From Microbispora hainanensis (GTDB lineage Bacteria > Actinomycetota > Actinomycetes > Streptosporangiales > Streptosporangiaceae), in contig NZ_CP108086.1 of the NCBI RefSeq assembly GCF_036186745.1, positions 4,774,001 through 4,838,000 on the forward strand: a DNA stretch of 64,000 bases, given 5' to 3'. The stretch's first letter is position 1, and every line of letters starts with the position of its first letter. The position numbers were made by a program, and so were the translations under genes. Shown here in pieces: positions 25,810 to 34,671 of this stretch. The notes under the pieces are model-generated. The model was not told the DNA's origin, searched no databases, and worked only from the letters and a program-made list of their open reading frames with translations.

Positions 25810-25880
25810 ACCGCGAGGGTATCGCCCGTGACCGAGACGGTGTTGGGCACCGGGAGGGACGGGATGGTGGGCTTGCCTCC

Positions 25881-26624
25881 ATGAACGGCACTGACACCAT
25901 CGCCCTGGTCACGGGCGCGAACAAGGGAATCGGACACGAGATCGCCAGGCAGCTCGGCGAGCTCGGCATGACCGTGCTGCTCGGGGCGCGCGATCCGGGG
26001 CGCCGGGACGAGGCGACCGCGAAGCTGCGGGCGGAGGGCCTGGAGGTCCACCCCCTGACGATCGACGTCACCGACGAGGAGGGCGTGCGGGCGGCGGCGC
26101 AACAGGTGGGGGAGCGGTTCGGCCGTCTCGACGTGCTCGTCAACAACGCCGGCATTTCCGGCGGCGCCCGGCAGACGCCCGGCTCGGTCGACCTCGGTGC
26201 GGTGCGCGAGGTGTTCGAGACCAACGTGTTCGGCGTCATCCGGGTGACCGACGCGATGCTGCCGCTGCTGCGGCGGTCGCCGGCCGGGCGGATCGTCAAC
26301 GTGAGCAGCGGCACGGCGTCGATGACGCACATGACCGACCCCGATCACTACTTCGCCCGGAGGCAGACCGTCGCGGGCTACCCGCCGTCGAAGGCCGCGC
26401 TGAACATGCTCACCATCCAGTACGCCAAGGAGCTGCGGCCGCTCGGCATCCTGGTCAACGCCATCGCCCCCGGGGCGTGCGACACCGACTTCGCCAGGGA
26501 CCTCGGCATGTCCCTGCCGCGTACGGCGGCGCAGGGCGCGGCGGTCGCGGTCACGCTCGCGACGCTCGGCGCCGACGGACCGTCGGGCGGGTTCTTCGCC
26601 GAGGACGGCCCGGTGCCCTGGTGA
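25881..26624 (+). CDS. Short-chain dehydrogenase/reductase
   Basis: Classical NAD(P)-dependent SDR of 247 residues. Cofactor motif TGANKGIGHEIA, NNAG motif VLVNNAGISGG, catalytic Ser in IVNVSSGTASM and YxxxK in YPPSKAALNM. The TGANKGIG variant and TGARD-type loop (LLGARDPGRRDEA) resemble the carbonyl-reductase-like group preferring NADPH. Substrate unknown. Divergently arranged with a LysR gene and ended by a strong bidirectional terminator. Confidence 0.94.
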   Translation: MNGTDTIALVTGANKGIGHEIARQLGELGMTVLLGARDPGRRDEATAKLRAEGLEVHPLTIDVTDEEGVRAAAQQVGERFGRLDVLVNNAGISGGARQTPGSVDLGAVREVFETNVFGVIRVTDAMLPLLRRSPAGRIVNVSSGTASMTHMTDPDHYFARRQTVAGYPPSKAALNMLTIQYAKELRPLGILVNAIAPGACDTDFARDLGMSLPRTAAQGAAVAVTLATLGADGPSGGFFAEDGPVPW

Positions 26625-26680
26625 CCGTCCTCGTCCCGCGGGCGGGGCCGTGTGCGACGACCCCGCCCGCCGCGACGGTC
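26623..26680. terminator. Nested bidirectional terminator
   Basis: An inner perfect 10-bp stem GCGGGCGGGG (26638-26647) with CCCCGCCCGC (26661-26670) lies inside an outer GACCGTC ... GACGGTC pair. It sits between the convergent SDR and lipoprotein genes. Confidence 0.8.
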
Positions 26681-26784
26681 ATCCGCGTGCGAAGCCCGCC
26701 GCCCCGCTCCCTCGGCGGCACGGCCGGTCCGGCCGTCCGTCACGAGGCCCGGAAGCGGTTCTCCGCGGCGCGGGGCCCGCTCGT

Positions 26785-27633
26785 CTAGAGCGGGATGACC
26801 ACGACGTCGTCGTCACCGCCACCGCCGCGGTTCTTCTTCTTTTTCTTCGTGGGCGGCTTGGTCTCCTCGGGGACGGGCGTGACCTGCTTGGAGGTGCACA
26901 GTTGCGTGCAGGGCGGGGTCTCGCCCATCTTCTTGCGCAGCGTGAGCATGGCCTTGCGCGGCGAGACGGTGCGGTTGCCGTCGTCCCAGGCGTCCAGGAA
27001 GGGCCACGGCGGCACCACGCCCCGCCGTATCCACCAATACTGGGGCGCGACCGGCCACGACATGGCGAAGTAGAGGTTGCTCGCGGTGTCGCGCGCGTTG
27101 CCCGTGTTGCCCACCCGGCCGAGCAACTGCCCGGCCTTGACCTTGGTGCCCGGCGTGACGCTCTCCTCCACGGAGTCGAGGTGGCCGCCGAGGTACAGCA
27201 CGCCGTCCTCGCCCTTGATCGTGACGAACCGGCCCTCGCGGTCGGGGCCGCGGTCGGTGGAGGGCGACCAGAGGTTCCTGAGGTTGACCTCCTGGACCAC
27301 CCCGTCGACCGGCGACACGAACGCGCAGCCCTTGGCCGCCCAGATGATCGTCTTGGGCAGCACGAGCAGCTTGCGGGAGTACGACACCCTGCAGCCCTTG
27401 ATGGGGAAGGCGTACGTGTAGGGAGACACCTTCGGCGGCGGGACCCGCACCGGCTCGTCGCCGGGCGGAGGCACGATGTGGCCGGGCTGGGCGTCGTCCA
27501 TGGCGGCCGTGATGCCGTTTCCCTGCGGCGGCGTGGGCGGCAGCGTGCTCACTCCCGCGACCCCGGCGGGCGCTCCGCAGGACGCCGCGACGAACGCGGC
27601 GCCGGCGAGGGCGGCCAGTCTCCCCGATCGCAT
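26785..27633 (-). CDS. Lipoprotein with a degenerate M23/LytM domain
   Basis: Protein of 282 residues. Lipobox AASC after a short signal; a Pro-rich linker; then a LytM-type fold recognised from CAFVSPVDGVVQEVNL, LYLGGHLDSV, VTPGTKVKAGQLLGRVGNTGNARDTASNLYFAMS. The zinc ligands expected of active M23 endopeptidases (HxxxD and HxH) are replaced: only the His of GGHLDS remains and the HLHF position reads NLYF. It is therefore probably a non-catalytic wall-binding or amidase-regulating protein. The end is odd: a run of five Lys, then four Gly and three Asp. ATG 27633 has an AGGTGG site. Convergent with the SDR gene. Confidence 0.82.
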   Translation of the reverse strand: MRSGRLAALAGAAFVAASCGAPAGVAGVSTLPPTPPQGNGITAAMDDAQPGHIVPPPGDEPVRVPPPKVSPYTYAFPIKGCRVSYSRKLLVLPKTIIWAAKGCAFVSPVDGVVQEVNLRNLWSPSTDRGPDREGRFVTIKGEDGVLYLGGHLDSVEESVTPGTKVKAGQLLGRVGNTGNARDTASNLYFAMSWPVAPQYWWIRRGVVPPWPFLDAWDDGNRTVSPRKAMLTLRKKMGETPPCTQLCTSKQVTPVPEETKPPTKKKKKNRGGGGDDDVVVIPL

Positions 27634-27690
27634 GATCTCCACCTGGTCGACGTTACCGAACCTTTCCTTTCTAACGGACCAAGCCGCACA

Positions 27691-27716
27691 TCACGACCGG
27701 TTCCGAAAAGTCGTGA
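27691..27716. promoter_or_regulatory. Inverted repeat between lipoprotein gene and dnaG
   Basis: TCACGAC and GTCGTGA, perfect 7-bp arms with a 12-nt spacer, in the divergent region ahead of dnaG. A -10-like TAGACT (27768-27773) follows and ends 7 nt before the dnaG start. Confidence 0.35.
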
Positions 27717-27780
27717 CATGTCCTCGGCCATCCGTGGTGGGGCGCCCGGGCTGTCGGGGGCAGGCTCTAGACTCGCGAGC

Positions 27781-29700
27781 GTGGCAGGGCGAAGCGGTCG
27801 GATCAGTGACGAGGACATCGCGCTCGTGCGGGAGCGCTCGCCGATCGCCGACGTCGTCGGCGAGCACATCCAGCTCCGCAACGCGGGCGGAGGCAACCTC
27901 AAGGGGCTGTGCCCCTTCCACGACGAGAAGTCTCCATCCTTCAACGTCACCCCGGCCCGGGGCTACTACTACTGCTTCGGCTGCGCCGAGGGCGGCGACG
28001 TCATCACGTTCGTCCGCAAGATCGAGAACCTGACGTTCACCGAGGCGGTCGAGCGGCTCGCCCAGCGCGCCGGCATCCAGCTCCGCTACGAGCAGGGCGG
28101 CTACGTGCCCGGCCGCGAGCAGGGCGAGCGGCTGCGGCTCATCGAGGCGCACCGCGCCGCCGCCGAGTTCTACGCCGAACGGCTGTCCGCCCCCGAGGCG
28201 GCGCCCGGCCGGCGCTTCCTGTCCGAGCGCGGCTTCGAGCGGGCCGACGCGGAGCACTTCGGCGTCGGCTACGCCCCCAACGAGTGGGAGGCGCTGTCGC
28301 GGCACCTCATGGGCCGCGGGTTCACCTCCCAGGAGCTGATCAAGGGCGGGCTGGCCCGCGAGGGCAGGCGCGGCCCCGTCGACCGGTTCCGCGGCCGGCT
28401 GATCTGGCCGATCCGCGACATCACCGGCGACGTCATCGGGTTCGGCGCGCGCAAGCTGCTCGACTCCGACGACGGTCCCAAATACCTGAACACCCCCGAG
28501 AGCCCGATCTACCACAAGAGCTCGGTGCTCTACGGCGTCGACCTCGCCAAGCGGGAGATCGCCAAGAGGTCGCAGGCCGTCATCGTGGAGGGCTACACCG
28601 ACGTCATGGCCTGCCATCTGGCGGGTGTGCCGACCGCGGTGGCCACCTGCGGCACCTCCTTCGGGGAGGACCACATCAAGGTGCTGCGCCGGCTGCTGCT
28701 CGACCAGGCCGAGTTCCGGGGTGAGGTGATCTTCACCTTCGACGGCGACTCGGCGGGACAGAAGGCCGCCCTGCGCGCGTTCCAGGACGAGCAGAAGTTC
28801 GTCACGCAGACCTTCGTCGCCGTGCAGCCCGACGGCCTCGACCCCTGCGACCTGCGGGTCAAGCAGGGCGACGCCGCCGTGCGCGACCTGATCGCCAGCC
28901 GCGAGCCGCTGTTCGCCTTCGCGATCCGCAGCACCCTGTCGCGCTACGACCTCAACACCAACGAGGGACGCCTGGCCGCGCTCGACGCCGCCGCGCCCAT
29001 CGTGGCCTCGATCAAGGACCCCGGGCTGCGCAAGACCTACGTGGTCGACCTCGACCGCTGGCTCGGCTTCATCGACGAGGGCTTCGTCATCCAGCGCGTA
29101 CAGCAGGTCGTTGGGCGGGCGCAGGAGGGCGGCCACGCTCCCGGACGCCGGCAGGCGGCGCGTGGGGCCGCGCCCGCGCGGCCCGCCCCGGCACGCCAGG
29201 AGCCCCTGGACCCCGCGGTCCGCCTGGAGGCGGAGGCGCTCAAGCTCGCCGTCCAGCGGCCCGCGCTGCTCGGACCGGAGTTCGACGCGCTCGGCGCGGC
29301 GACGTTCACCCTGCCCGAGCATGTCGCGCTCTACGAGCTCATCGTGGCGGCGGGCGGGACCGTCGCCGGGGGGCCCGGCGGACGCGAGTGGGTCGACCGG
29401 CTGCTGGAGCAGGCCGACGCCGCGGCGCCCGGCGAAACCGGCGTCGATCTGAGGTCGCTCGTCACCCGGTTCGCCGTCGAGGCCGTGCGCGCCGACGTCA
29501 ACATCGAGGAGCGGTACGGCGCGGCCGTCCTGGCCAAGATCCAGGAGGTCGCGGTCGGCCGGGCCATCGCCCAGGTGAAGTCCCGGCTGCAGCGGCTCAA
29601 CCCGGTCGAGGAGCAGCAGGAGTACAACCGGCTGTTCGGCGAACTCGTGGCGCTGGAACAGCAGCGACGCGTGTTGCGAGAACGCGCCAGCGGGGCCTGA
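27781..29700 (+). CDS. dnaG: DNA primase
   Basis: Makes RNA primers at the replication fork with DnaB helicase. Protein of 639 residues in standard order: a CHC2 zinc-binding domain (LCPFHDEKSPSFNV, YYCFGCAEGGD), the TOPRIM catalytic core (VIVEGYTDVMACHLAG, FDGDSAGQKAA), and a C-terminal helicase-binding helical domain after a Pro/Arg-rich linker (ARGAAPARPAPARQ). GTG 27781 begins the conserved GRISDEDIALVRERSPIADVV; an ATG 61 bp upstream is less likely because TAGACT at 7 nt points to a leaderless start. It is followed by an RpoD-type sigma gene, recalling the macromolecular synthesis operon. Confidence 0.97.
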   Translation: MAGRSGRISDEDIALVRERSPIADVVGEHIQLRNAGGGNLKGLCPFHDEKSPSFNVTPARGYYYCFGCAEGGDVITFVRKIENLTFTEAVERLAQRAGIQLRYEQGGYVPGREQGERLRLIEAHRAAAEFYAERLSAPEAAPGRRFLSERGFERADAEHFGVGYAPNEWEALSRHLMGRGFTSQELIKGGLAREGRRGPVDRFRGRLIWPIRDITGDVIGFGARKLLDSDDGPKYLNTPESPIYHKSSVLYGVDLAKREIAKRSQAVIVEGYTDVMACHLAGVPTAVATCGTSFGEDHIKVLRRLLLDQAEFRGEVIFTFDGDSAGQKAALRAFQDEQKFVTQTFVAVQPDGLDPCDLRVKQGDAAVRDLIASREPLFAFAIRSTLSRYDLNTNEGRLAALDAAAPIVASIKDPGLRKTYVVDLDRWLGFIDEGFVIQRVQQVVGRAQEGGHAPGRRQAARGAAPARPAPARQEPLDPAVRLEAEALKLAVQRPALLGPEFDALGAATFTLPEHVALYELIVAAGGTVAGGPGGREWVDRLLEQADAAAPGETGVDLRSLVTRFAVEAVRADVNIEERYGAAVLAKIQEVAVGRAIAQVKSRLQRLNPVEEQQEYNRLFGELVALEQQRRVLRERASGA

Positions 29701-29834
29701 ATAAACGTCCCTTTCCAGATCTCACAGTCGCCAAACATATGTTTTGATCTCGATTCGGTATTGACTTCCGCCTTACCTTGGGTGACAAAAATAGGCCTGC
29801 CATTTAGTGGTGCCTTTCCTGCACACTGTGTTGC

Positions 29835-30986
29835 GTGGGTGCATCGGTGCTGCCAAGCAGGCCGCCATCGGTAGACCAGGTGGCGGACCTCGTCGCGAAG
29901 GGAAGGGAACGCGGGAGCGTCACGGTTGACGACGTGGCCGCCGCGCTCGACCGATCCGAGCTTCCCGCCGACGCGCTGGAGCGCGTCGTGCGGATGCTCG
30001 CCGAGAACGGGGTTGAGGTCCTCGAGCCGCAAGGCGACGAGGAGCCCAGCAAGCCGGACGAGGAGGATCTCGGCAAACGCGCTCCGACCAGCGACCTGGT
30101 CAGGATCTATCTCAGAGAGATCGGCAGGGTTCCGCTGCTCACCGCCGAGGAGGAGGTGGAGCTCGCCAAGGCCATCGAGGCCGGTCTGTTCGCGGAGGAC
30201 AAGCTCTGCGAGAGCCCGGCCGCCAGGTTCGCCCGGCCGGAGCTGGAAGACCTGGTCTGGGAGGGCGTCCGCGCCAAGCAGCGCCTCATCGAGGCCAACC
30301 TCAGGCTCGTGGTCTCCATCGCCAAGCGCTATGTCGGCCGCGGAATGCTGTTCCTGGATCTCATTCAGGAAGGCAATCTCGGTCTCATCCGGGCGGTCGA
30401 GAAATTCGACTACACCAAGGGATACAAGTTCTCGACGTACGCGACCTGGTGGATTCGCCAAGCGATCACCCGGGCGATCGCCGACCAGGCGAGAACGATC
30501 CGGATTCCCGTGCACATGGTCGAAACGATCAATAAATTGGTCCGCGTGCAGCGGCAGCTCCACCAGGATCTCGGCCGGGAGCCCGCCCCCGAGGAGATCG
30601 CCGCCGAGATGGACCTCCCGATCGACCGCGTGGTGGAGATCCAGCGCATCGCGCAGGAGCCGGTCTCGCTCCAGGCGCCCATCGGCGAGGAGGACTCCGA
30701 CCTCGGCGACTTCATCGAGGACGCCGACGCGGTGGTGCCGATGGAGGCCGCGGCCTTCATCATGCTGCAGGACCAGCTCGACGACATCCTGGCCACGTTG
30801 TCGGAGCGCGAGCAGCGGATCATCCAGCTCCGCTTCGGGCTCTCCGACGGTCACCCCCGCACGCTGGAGGAGGTCGGCCGGGAGTTCGGCGTCACGCGTG
30901 AGCGCATCCGCCAGATCGAGTCCAAGACGCTGGCCAAGCTGCGCCACCCCACCCGCGCCCAGATGCTCCGGGACTACCTGGACTGA
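29835..30986 (+). CDS. RNA polymerase sigma factor, RpoD/HrdB-type
   Basis: Group 1/2 sigma-70 factor of 383 residues. Short region 1.1 at the N-terminus, region 1.2 [22 protein letters not shown], region 2 with [17 protein letters not shown] and the -10 recognition segment [21 protein letters not shown], region 3 and region 4.2 [24 protein letters not shown]. It lacks the long acidic insertion that brings Streptomyces HrdB above 500 residues, so it could be the principal sigma of this lineage or an HrdA/HrdD-like paralogue. GTG start assumed at 29835. TTGACT at 29761-29766 is a possible -35. A terminator follows. Confidence 0.94.
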   Translation: MGASVLPSRPPSVDQVADLVAKGRERGSVTVDDVAAALDRSELPADALERVVRMLAENGVEVLEPQGDEEPSKPDEEDLGKRAPTSDLVRIYLREIGRVPLLTAEEEVELAKAIEAGLFAEDKLCESPAARFARPELEDLVWEGVRAKQRLIEANLRLVVSIAKRYVGRGMLFLDLIQEGNLGLIRAVEKFDYTKGYKFSTYATWWIRQAITRAIADQARTIRIPVHMVETINKLVRVQRQLHQDLGREPAPEEIAAEMDLPIDRVVEIQRIAQEPVSLQAPIGEEDSDLGDFIEDADAVVPMEAAAFIMLQDQLDDILATLSEREQRIIQLRFGLSDGHPRTLEEVGREFGVTRERIRQIESKTLAKLRHPTRAQMLRDYLD

Positions 30987-31000
30987 CGGCACGACCGCGA

Positions 31001-31045
31001 ACGAGCGCCTCCCGCCCCCGGGGAGGCGCTCGTCGCCGTTTTATG
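31001..31045 (+). terminator. Intrinsic terminator of the sigma factor gene
   Basis: A perfect 13-bp stem, ACGAGCGCCTCCC with GGGAGGCGCTCGT, a 7-nt loop, then a GTTTTA tail at 31038-31043. Confidence 0.92.
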
Positions 31046-31197
31046 CCCCCGATTCGGCGCTGGGTGGCTCTCCTGAGCGCGAAGCGGCTCGCGTACGGTC
31101 CCCCGGGGCTCCCGGGTGCGGAGCCGTACGACAGGAGGGACGGGGCGCCGGATAGCCTCGGGGGTGTTAACGGTCGTCGTACGCTGGCGGTGCTCCC

Positions 31198-31701
31198 TTG
31201 ACCTATCAGAAGCCCTCGTTGTCCCGCCTGTTCGGCTCCCGGCTGCCCCGTGAGGCCCGTGCGGCCCTCGCTTTGGAGCGTGGCGAGCGTCCCGTCAGCC
31301 ACGCGGTGACGCCGGGGGGCGGCCACATCGTCGCCACCACTCTTGCCCTGCACCTGCCGGACGGGCCGCGCCTGCCGTGGCACCTGATGGACAGGGCCGT
31401 GTGGGACGAGGAGGGCGTGACGGTCACGATGACGGACGGGGCCGTCCACCGGGCCCTCCTGACCGAGCCGGGCAGGCTGCCGGAGACGATCCGCGAGCGG
31501 GTGACCTCGACGATCGTCGCGAGCCGCCACGTCACCATCGACGGCCGCGGGGGAGTGCGCCTGGTCGCCCGGCGGATCCCCGGCTACGACACCCCGCGCT
31601 GGGAGTTCATCTTCGACCCCGGGCTCGATTCCGACGACCCGGGCCTGCGCGCCCATGCCGAACAGGCGCTCGAAGAGGTGCGGCGCAGCCTCGGCGTCTG
31701 A
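31198..31701 (+). CDS. Conserved actinobacterial hypothetical protein
   Basis: Protein of 167 residues, no membrane segments, no motif that identifies an activity. It reads as a compact beta-rich domain (HIVATTLALHLPDGPRLPWH, VTVTMTDGAVHRALLTEPG, VTIDGRGGVRLVARRIPG) ending in an acidic helix. I recognise the pattern as a conserved protein found near sigma/tRNA-Asn loci in actinomycetes, without a function. The TTG start at 31198 lacks a good ribosome site and is uncertain. Confidence 0.7.
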   Translation: MTYQKPSLSRLFGSRLPREARAALALERGERPVSHAVTPGGGHIVATTLALHLPDGPRLPWHLMDRAVWDEEGVTVTMTDGAVHRALLTEPGRLPETIRERVTSTIVASRHVTIDGRGGVRLVARRIPGYDTPRWEFIFDPGLDSDDPGLRAHAEQALEEVRRSLGV

Positions 31702-31779
31702 CGCCGCCGGAGCCGGGAGACCTTGCCATGCTCGGCTCGGCGACGCATCGGGTGCGCGGCGTCGGCGGCGTGCTCTACG

Positions 31780-31960
31780 GCGCGGGCCGTGCGTGCGGAA
31801 GGGGCCCACGGCGTTGCGCCGGCGTGCGGAAGGAGCCTACGGCGTGGGCCGTGCGGTATGGGGTCTACGGAGCGGGCCGTGCGCGCGGAAAGGGCCTTGC
31901 ACGCGTGCTCACGGTGCGGCACGTGCGGAAGGGGCCTACAGCGCGGCATGCGGGTCGCGG
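31780..31960. repeat. Degenerate tandem repeat, about five units
   Basis: Recurrent GTGCGGAAGGGGCCTACGGC-like units of roughly 28-40 bp. They occupy most of the 395-bp space between the hypothetical gene (31701) and the YtxH-like gene (32097). No gene is supported in that space. Confidence 0.7.
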
Positions 31961-32096
31961 GAGGGCCTCACGGCGCGCGCTCGCGCCCTGGAGAGGCGGG
32001 GGACAGGCGACGGGCCTCCGGGGCCCGCAACGGGGCCCGTCGTCCGTTCCTGAGGCCCGCAGGCCGTGGTCAGGGCATGGTCTGCCGGGGGACGGT

Positions 32097-32399
32097 TCAG
32101 GGGATCTGGTCGGAGCCGGCGGGCCAGCCGGTGGCCGTCCCGACCCGGTCGTTCCTGTCGGCCTGCTCCCAGGTCTCCGTTCGCCTCAGGAACGGCACCT
32201 TGTCGCTCGCGAGGTCCTTGGCCTTGCCCGCCACCTTCGACGCCTGGGCGCCGACCAGCCCGGCGGCTTCCTGGACTGTGGGGCTGTCCGCGAACCGCTG
32301 CGCGAAACGCTTGATCTGCTCGTAGCGCTCACGCCCGGCCCGCGTGCCGAGGACGTAGCCGATGGCCAGCCCGGTGGCGAACATCGCCTTGTATCGCAT
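32097..32399 (-). CDS. YtxH-like small membrane-anchored protein
   Basis: Protein of 100 residues: an N-terminal transmembrane segment (MFATGLAIGYVLGTRAGRERYEQI), with the GTRAGRERYEQI border typical of YtxH-like actinobacterial proteins, then an amphipathic Ala/Lys-rich helical part (AGLVGAQASKVAGKAKDLA). Envelope stress or spacing roles have been proposed for such proteins; nothing here specifies one. ATG 32399. Confidence 0.82.
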   Translation of the reverse strand: MRYKAMFATGLAIGYVLGTRAGRERYEQIKRFAQRFADSPTVQEAAGLVGAQASKVAGKAKDLASDKVPFLRRTETWEQADRNDRVGTATGWPAGSDQIP

Positions 32400-32557
32400 C
32401 TTCCACCTCCGCGCTCGTGTTCCCCGGCCCCCTACCCCGAGGGCCTGTCTCTATCCAACCGCAGCCGTCCCGGCCCCGCCCGGGTGGGCTCCGGGGCCGT
32501 CCCGGCGCTCTTTGCCGTACGCCGATCAAGACCCGACGACTCGCGGACGGATTCGAT

Positions 32558-32588
32558 GTGACAGGCACCCCCAGGAGTGCGCTAATCT
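32558..32588 (+). promoter_or_regulatory. Probable promoter of tRNA-Asn
   Basis: GTGACA (32558-32563) and TAATCT (32583-32588) are 19 bp apart, about 73 bp upstream of the tRNA gene. Confidence 0.4.
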
Positions 32589-32660
32589 AGTTCCGCGCCG
32601 CAAGGAAAGCCGAAAGGCCGGAACGAGCGGAGCAGGCAGTACCAGCAGTACACAGCACGA

Positions 32661-32733
32661 TCCCGTGTAGCTCAATCGGCAGAGCAGCCGGCTGTTAACC
32701 GGCAGGTTATAGGTTCGAGTCCTATCGCGGGAG
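32661..32733 (+). tRNA. tRNA-Asn (anticodon GTT)
   Basis: A 73-nt cloverleaf. Acceptor TCCCGTG pairs with CGCGGGA; D-arm GCTC/GAGC; anticodon stem GCCGG/CCGGC with loop CTGTTAA and anticodon GTT at 32694-32696; T-arm AGGTTCGAGTCCT. CCA is encoded at 32734-32736. A strong terminator follows directly. It marks the boundary between the conserved block and a decayed accessory region. Confidence 0.97.
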
Positions 32734-32740
32734 CCATTCA

Positions 32741-32779
32741 CCCGGGGCGGTGGTCACAGACCACCGCCCCGGGTTGTTT
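32741..32779 (+). terminator. Intrinsic terminator of tRNA-Asn
   Basis: A perfect 14-bp stem CCCGGGGCGGTGGT with ACCACCGCCCCGGG, a 5-nt loop, then TTGTTTG. Confidence 0.93.
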
Positions 32780-33253
32780 GTGTAGGCGCTTGGTCGGTGC
32801 CTCGCCCGTGACGGCGCACCCCTCACGGCCATTCACCTCGCACCTGCCGCAGGCCGCCGCGCCCTGTCGGCACGACCCCGAACGGACCCGTCTGCGCGCC
32901 CGGACGAGTTCTGGCCATCGATCCCGGATCACCCTGTCCGAGGCCGCCGCCTGCCGCCTGGGCGGCCAGACTGCGTACGGCTTGGCGGTGATGCCGGAAA
33001 CCCGCCGCATCGCCCACATACAGGCCGTGGGCGGCCTCCTCGATCTGAGGGCGTCTCAAGGGAAGCCTGCCGTCCGAGCCGCCACTTGCCGCACCTTGCC
33101 CCGCGGCGGGAGGCGTGCAGCGCCAGACCGGCCACACGTTCCGTGCGGATCTCGCAATGAGGTGCAGGCTGGGTGATTGCTGATAGTGAGATAGCGGTCC
33201 TGCCTATGTGCTAGGAAGATTTCCGCTGTTCTATTGCTTGTGTGAGGCTCGAT
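32780..33253. other. Intergenic stretch without a recognisable gene
   Basis: About 470 bp after the tRNA terminator. Long open frames exist on both strands, but none gives a recognisable or compositionally convincing protein. No integrase and no copy of the tRNA 3' end was seen. The last 80 bp become A/T-richer toward the DUF3800 gene. Confidence 0.5.
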
Positions 33254-33904
33254 ATGGCGGAAATCTATATGTATGTCGACGAAACGGGCGACCTGGGAGT
33301 CCCGGGAATACCTGGCGTGAGTCGCTATTTCGGATTCGGTACGGCTGTGTTCCGGGGTGATCACGGCGAGCAGATCTGGCAAGGGTTGAGGCTTCGCTGC
33401 GACTTGGAGCGACGCGGGGTCAACCTGCCTAGAGGGCTTCATGCGAAGAATGACTCGCAATTCACCCGAGACGAAGTCTTCGACTTGATCGGGCAGCAGA
33501 GACCGCGCCTTGATGCGACATTCCTGTGCAAGGCCAAGGCGCATCCAGCAGTGCGGGACCGCCAGCAGTGGCTCTACAAGCTCGCCTGGCACTCTCACTT
33601 CAGGCATGTCGTGTGTCAGATCAGCGCGCCGGGCGACACCCTCTACGTGATCGCCGCCAGCCTGACGACGAGTCGTAAGCTCATAAACGCCAGCGAGGCG
33701 CTGAAGGATGTATGTCACCGATTCGCCGCTGATCGGGAAATCGTCCTGTGTGTCTGGGATGCGCAGAGCGCCTGGGGAATCCAAGTTGCGGACTACAGCC
33801 TGTGGGCGATTCAACGCGTTCTCGAAGAACGGCCGTGTAAATGGTTCGAGAGCCACGTTGAACCGCAGCTCCACTCGTTGATGACCCCCTGGGGCACCGC
33901 ATGA
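33254..33904 (+). CDS. DUF3800 domain protein
   Basis: Protein of 216 residues that starts with the family hallmark IYMYVDETGDLG (acidic residues in the first beta strand of a predicted RNase H-like fold). It continues through HAKNDSQFTRDEVFDLI to the C-terminal acidic pair in CVWDAQSAWGIQVADYSLWAIQRVLE. DUF3800 proteins are predicted nucleases or phosphodiesterases common on mobile DNA and near defence genes; no activity is established. Base composition is lower in GC than its neighbours, in keeping with transfer. ATG 33254 is preferred to GTG 33242, with GAGG upstream. Confidence 0.86.
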   Translation: MAEIYMYVDETGDLGVPGIPGVSRYFGFGTAVFRGDHGEQIWQGLRLRCDLERRGVNLPRGLHAKNDSQFTRDEVFDLIGQQRPRLDATFLCKAKAHPAVRDRQQWLYKLAWHSHFRHVVCQISAPGDTLYVIAASLTTSRKLINASEALKDVCHRFAADREIVLCVWDAQSAWGIQVADYSLWAIQRVLEERPCKWFESHVEPQLHSLMTPWGTA

Positions 33905-34046
33905 ATGAGGTCGGCTATCCCGGTCTCCCGGGAAGAGGTCCCCTGGACCCCTTGTCACCGACCACTGCAAGTACATGCCATGCCGTCGGCTCCGTCAAGC
34001 GCTTTGGCATTCCTGCAGATAGATCATTTCTGCTGAGGAGGTCAGA

Positions 34047-34115
34047 TGACATGGTTTATACGGGAGTGTGGCGGAGACTCTGTGAGAGGACGATGCCGGA
34101 GCCTGAAGGGGTCCC
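34047..34115 (+). pseudogene. 5' fragment of a small regulator-partner gene (possible)
   Basis: A good ribosome site (GAGGAGG) precedes ATG 34047, which opens MTWFIRECGGDSVRGRC. This resembles the N-terminus of short actinomycete proteins paired with XRE regulators. After about 20 codons the similarity stops and the frame runs into the antisense of the regulator remnant. Low certainty. Confidence 0.3.
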
Positions 34116-34119
34116 GGAA

Positions 34120-34540
34120 GCCTCTCGGCGAGCAGGAAGGCGGAGCGGCCAAGGGCCAGGCGCTGGGCCCAAGAAGCGCGGCTATGGCCGTTCGGGGGCT
34201 GCAGAGTTCTTGATACGCCTCGTGCAGTTCGGCGGCCTCGGGGTGGGCGTCGCGCTTCCAACGCCCTGATCACCTCGGCCGCGCGCCAGTAGTTCGAGGG
34301 CACCAGGCACCCGCTCGTGATCGCGGTGAGGGCCGCATGCCCGGCCTCTTCGGGTTGGTCGGCGGCGAGGAGTGCCAGCGCCAGGTCGAGCCGTGCCGAC
34401 ACGGCTCTGCGTGGTCGTGGCGGGGCGTCGGTCGTGGCGGGGCGTCGGTCGTGGACTGCAACCGGGCGACACGCCTCGGGCGTACGACTCGGCCGTCGAA
34501 TCTCCGAGCCATGACAGAGTCGTCGCGGTGAGGCATCTGG
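34120..34540 (-). pseudogene. Remnant of an XRE/TPR-type regulator, C-terminal part, frameshifted
   Basis: On the minus strand one frame reads RRAVSARLDLALALLAADQ, EEAGHAALTAITSG, SNYWRAAEVIRALEARR, the TPR-like end of the actinomycete XRE regulator family. At about 34255 the sense continues one base out of frame as HPEAAELHEAYQEL. Further upstream SWLGDSTAESYAR is in another frame again. At least two frameshifts and loss of the N-terminal helix-turn-helix make this a decayed gene. Confidence 0.65.
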
Positions 34541-34671
34541 CTTCATGGGGTCGAGACGGACCAGCCGCGGTGGTAGCGCACCGGCAGGTCCTGGATCGGG
34601 AAGGTGACTCCTGACCTATGCCACACCGTAGAGCGCTTTCCTTCGGTTCTGGGTTCGCCGGATGGAGGATC

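Noticed and set aside
32661-32733. tRNA-Asn as attachment site of an integrated element
   Set aside because: No integrase gene and no direct repeat of the tRNA 3' end were found in the window; only the abrupt change of gene content supports it, so no att site is annotated.
32778-33176. 132-codon plus-strand frame after tRNA-Asn
   Set aside because: Overlaps the tRNA terminator tail, competes with equally long minus-strand frames, and shows no recognisable family.
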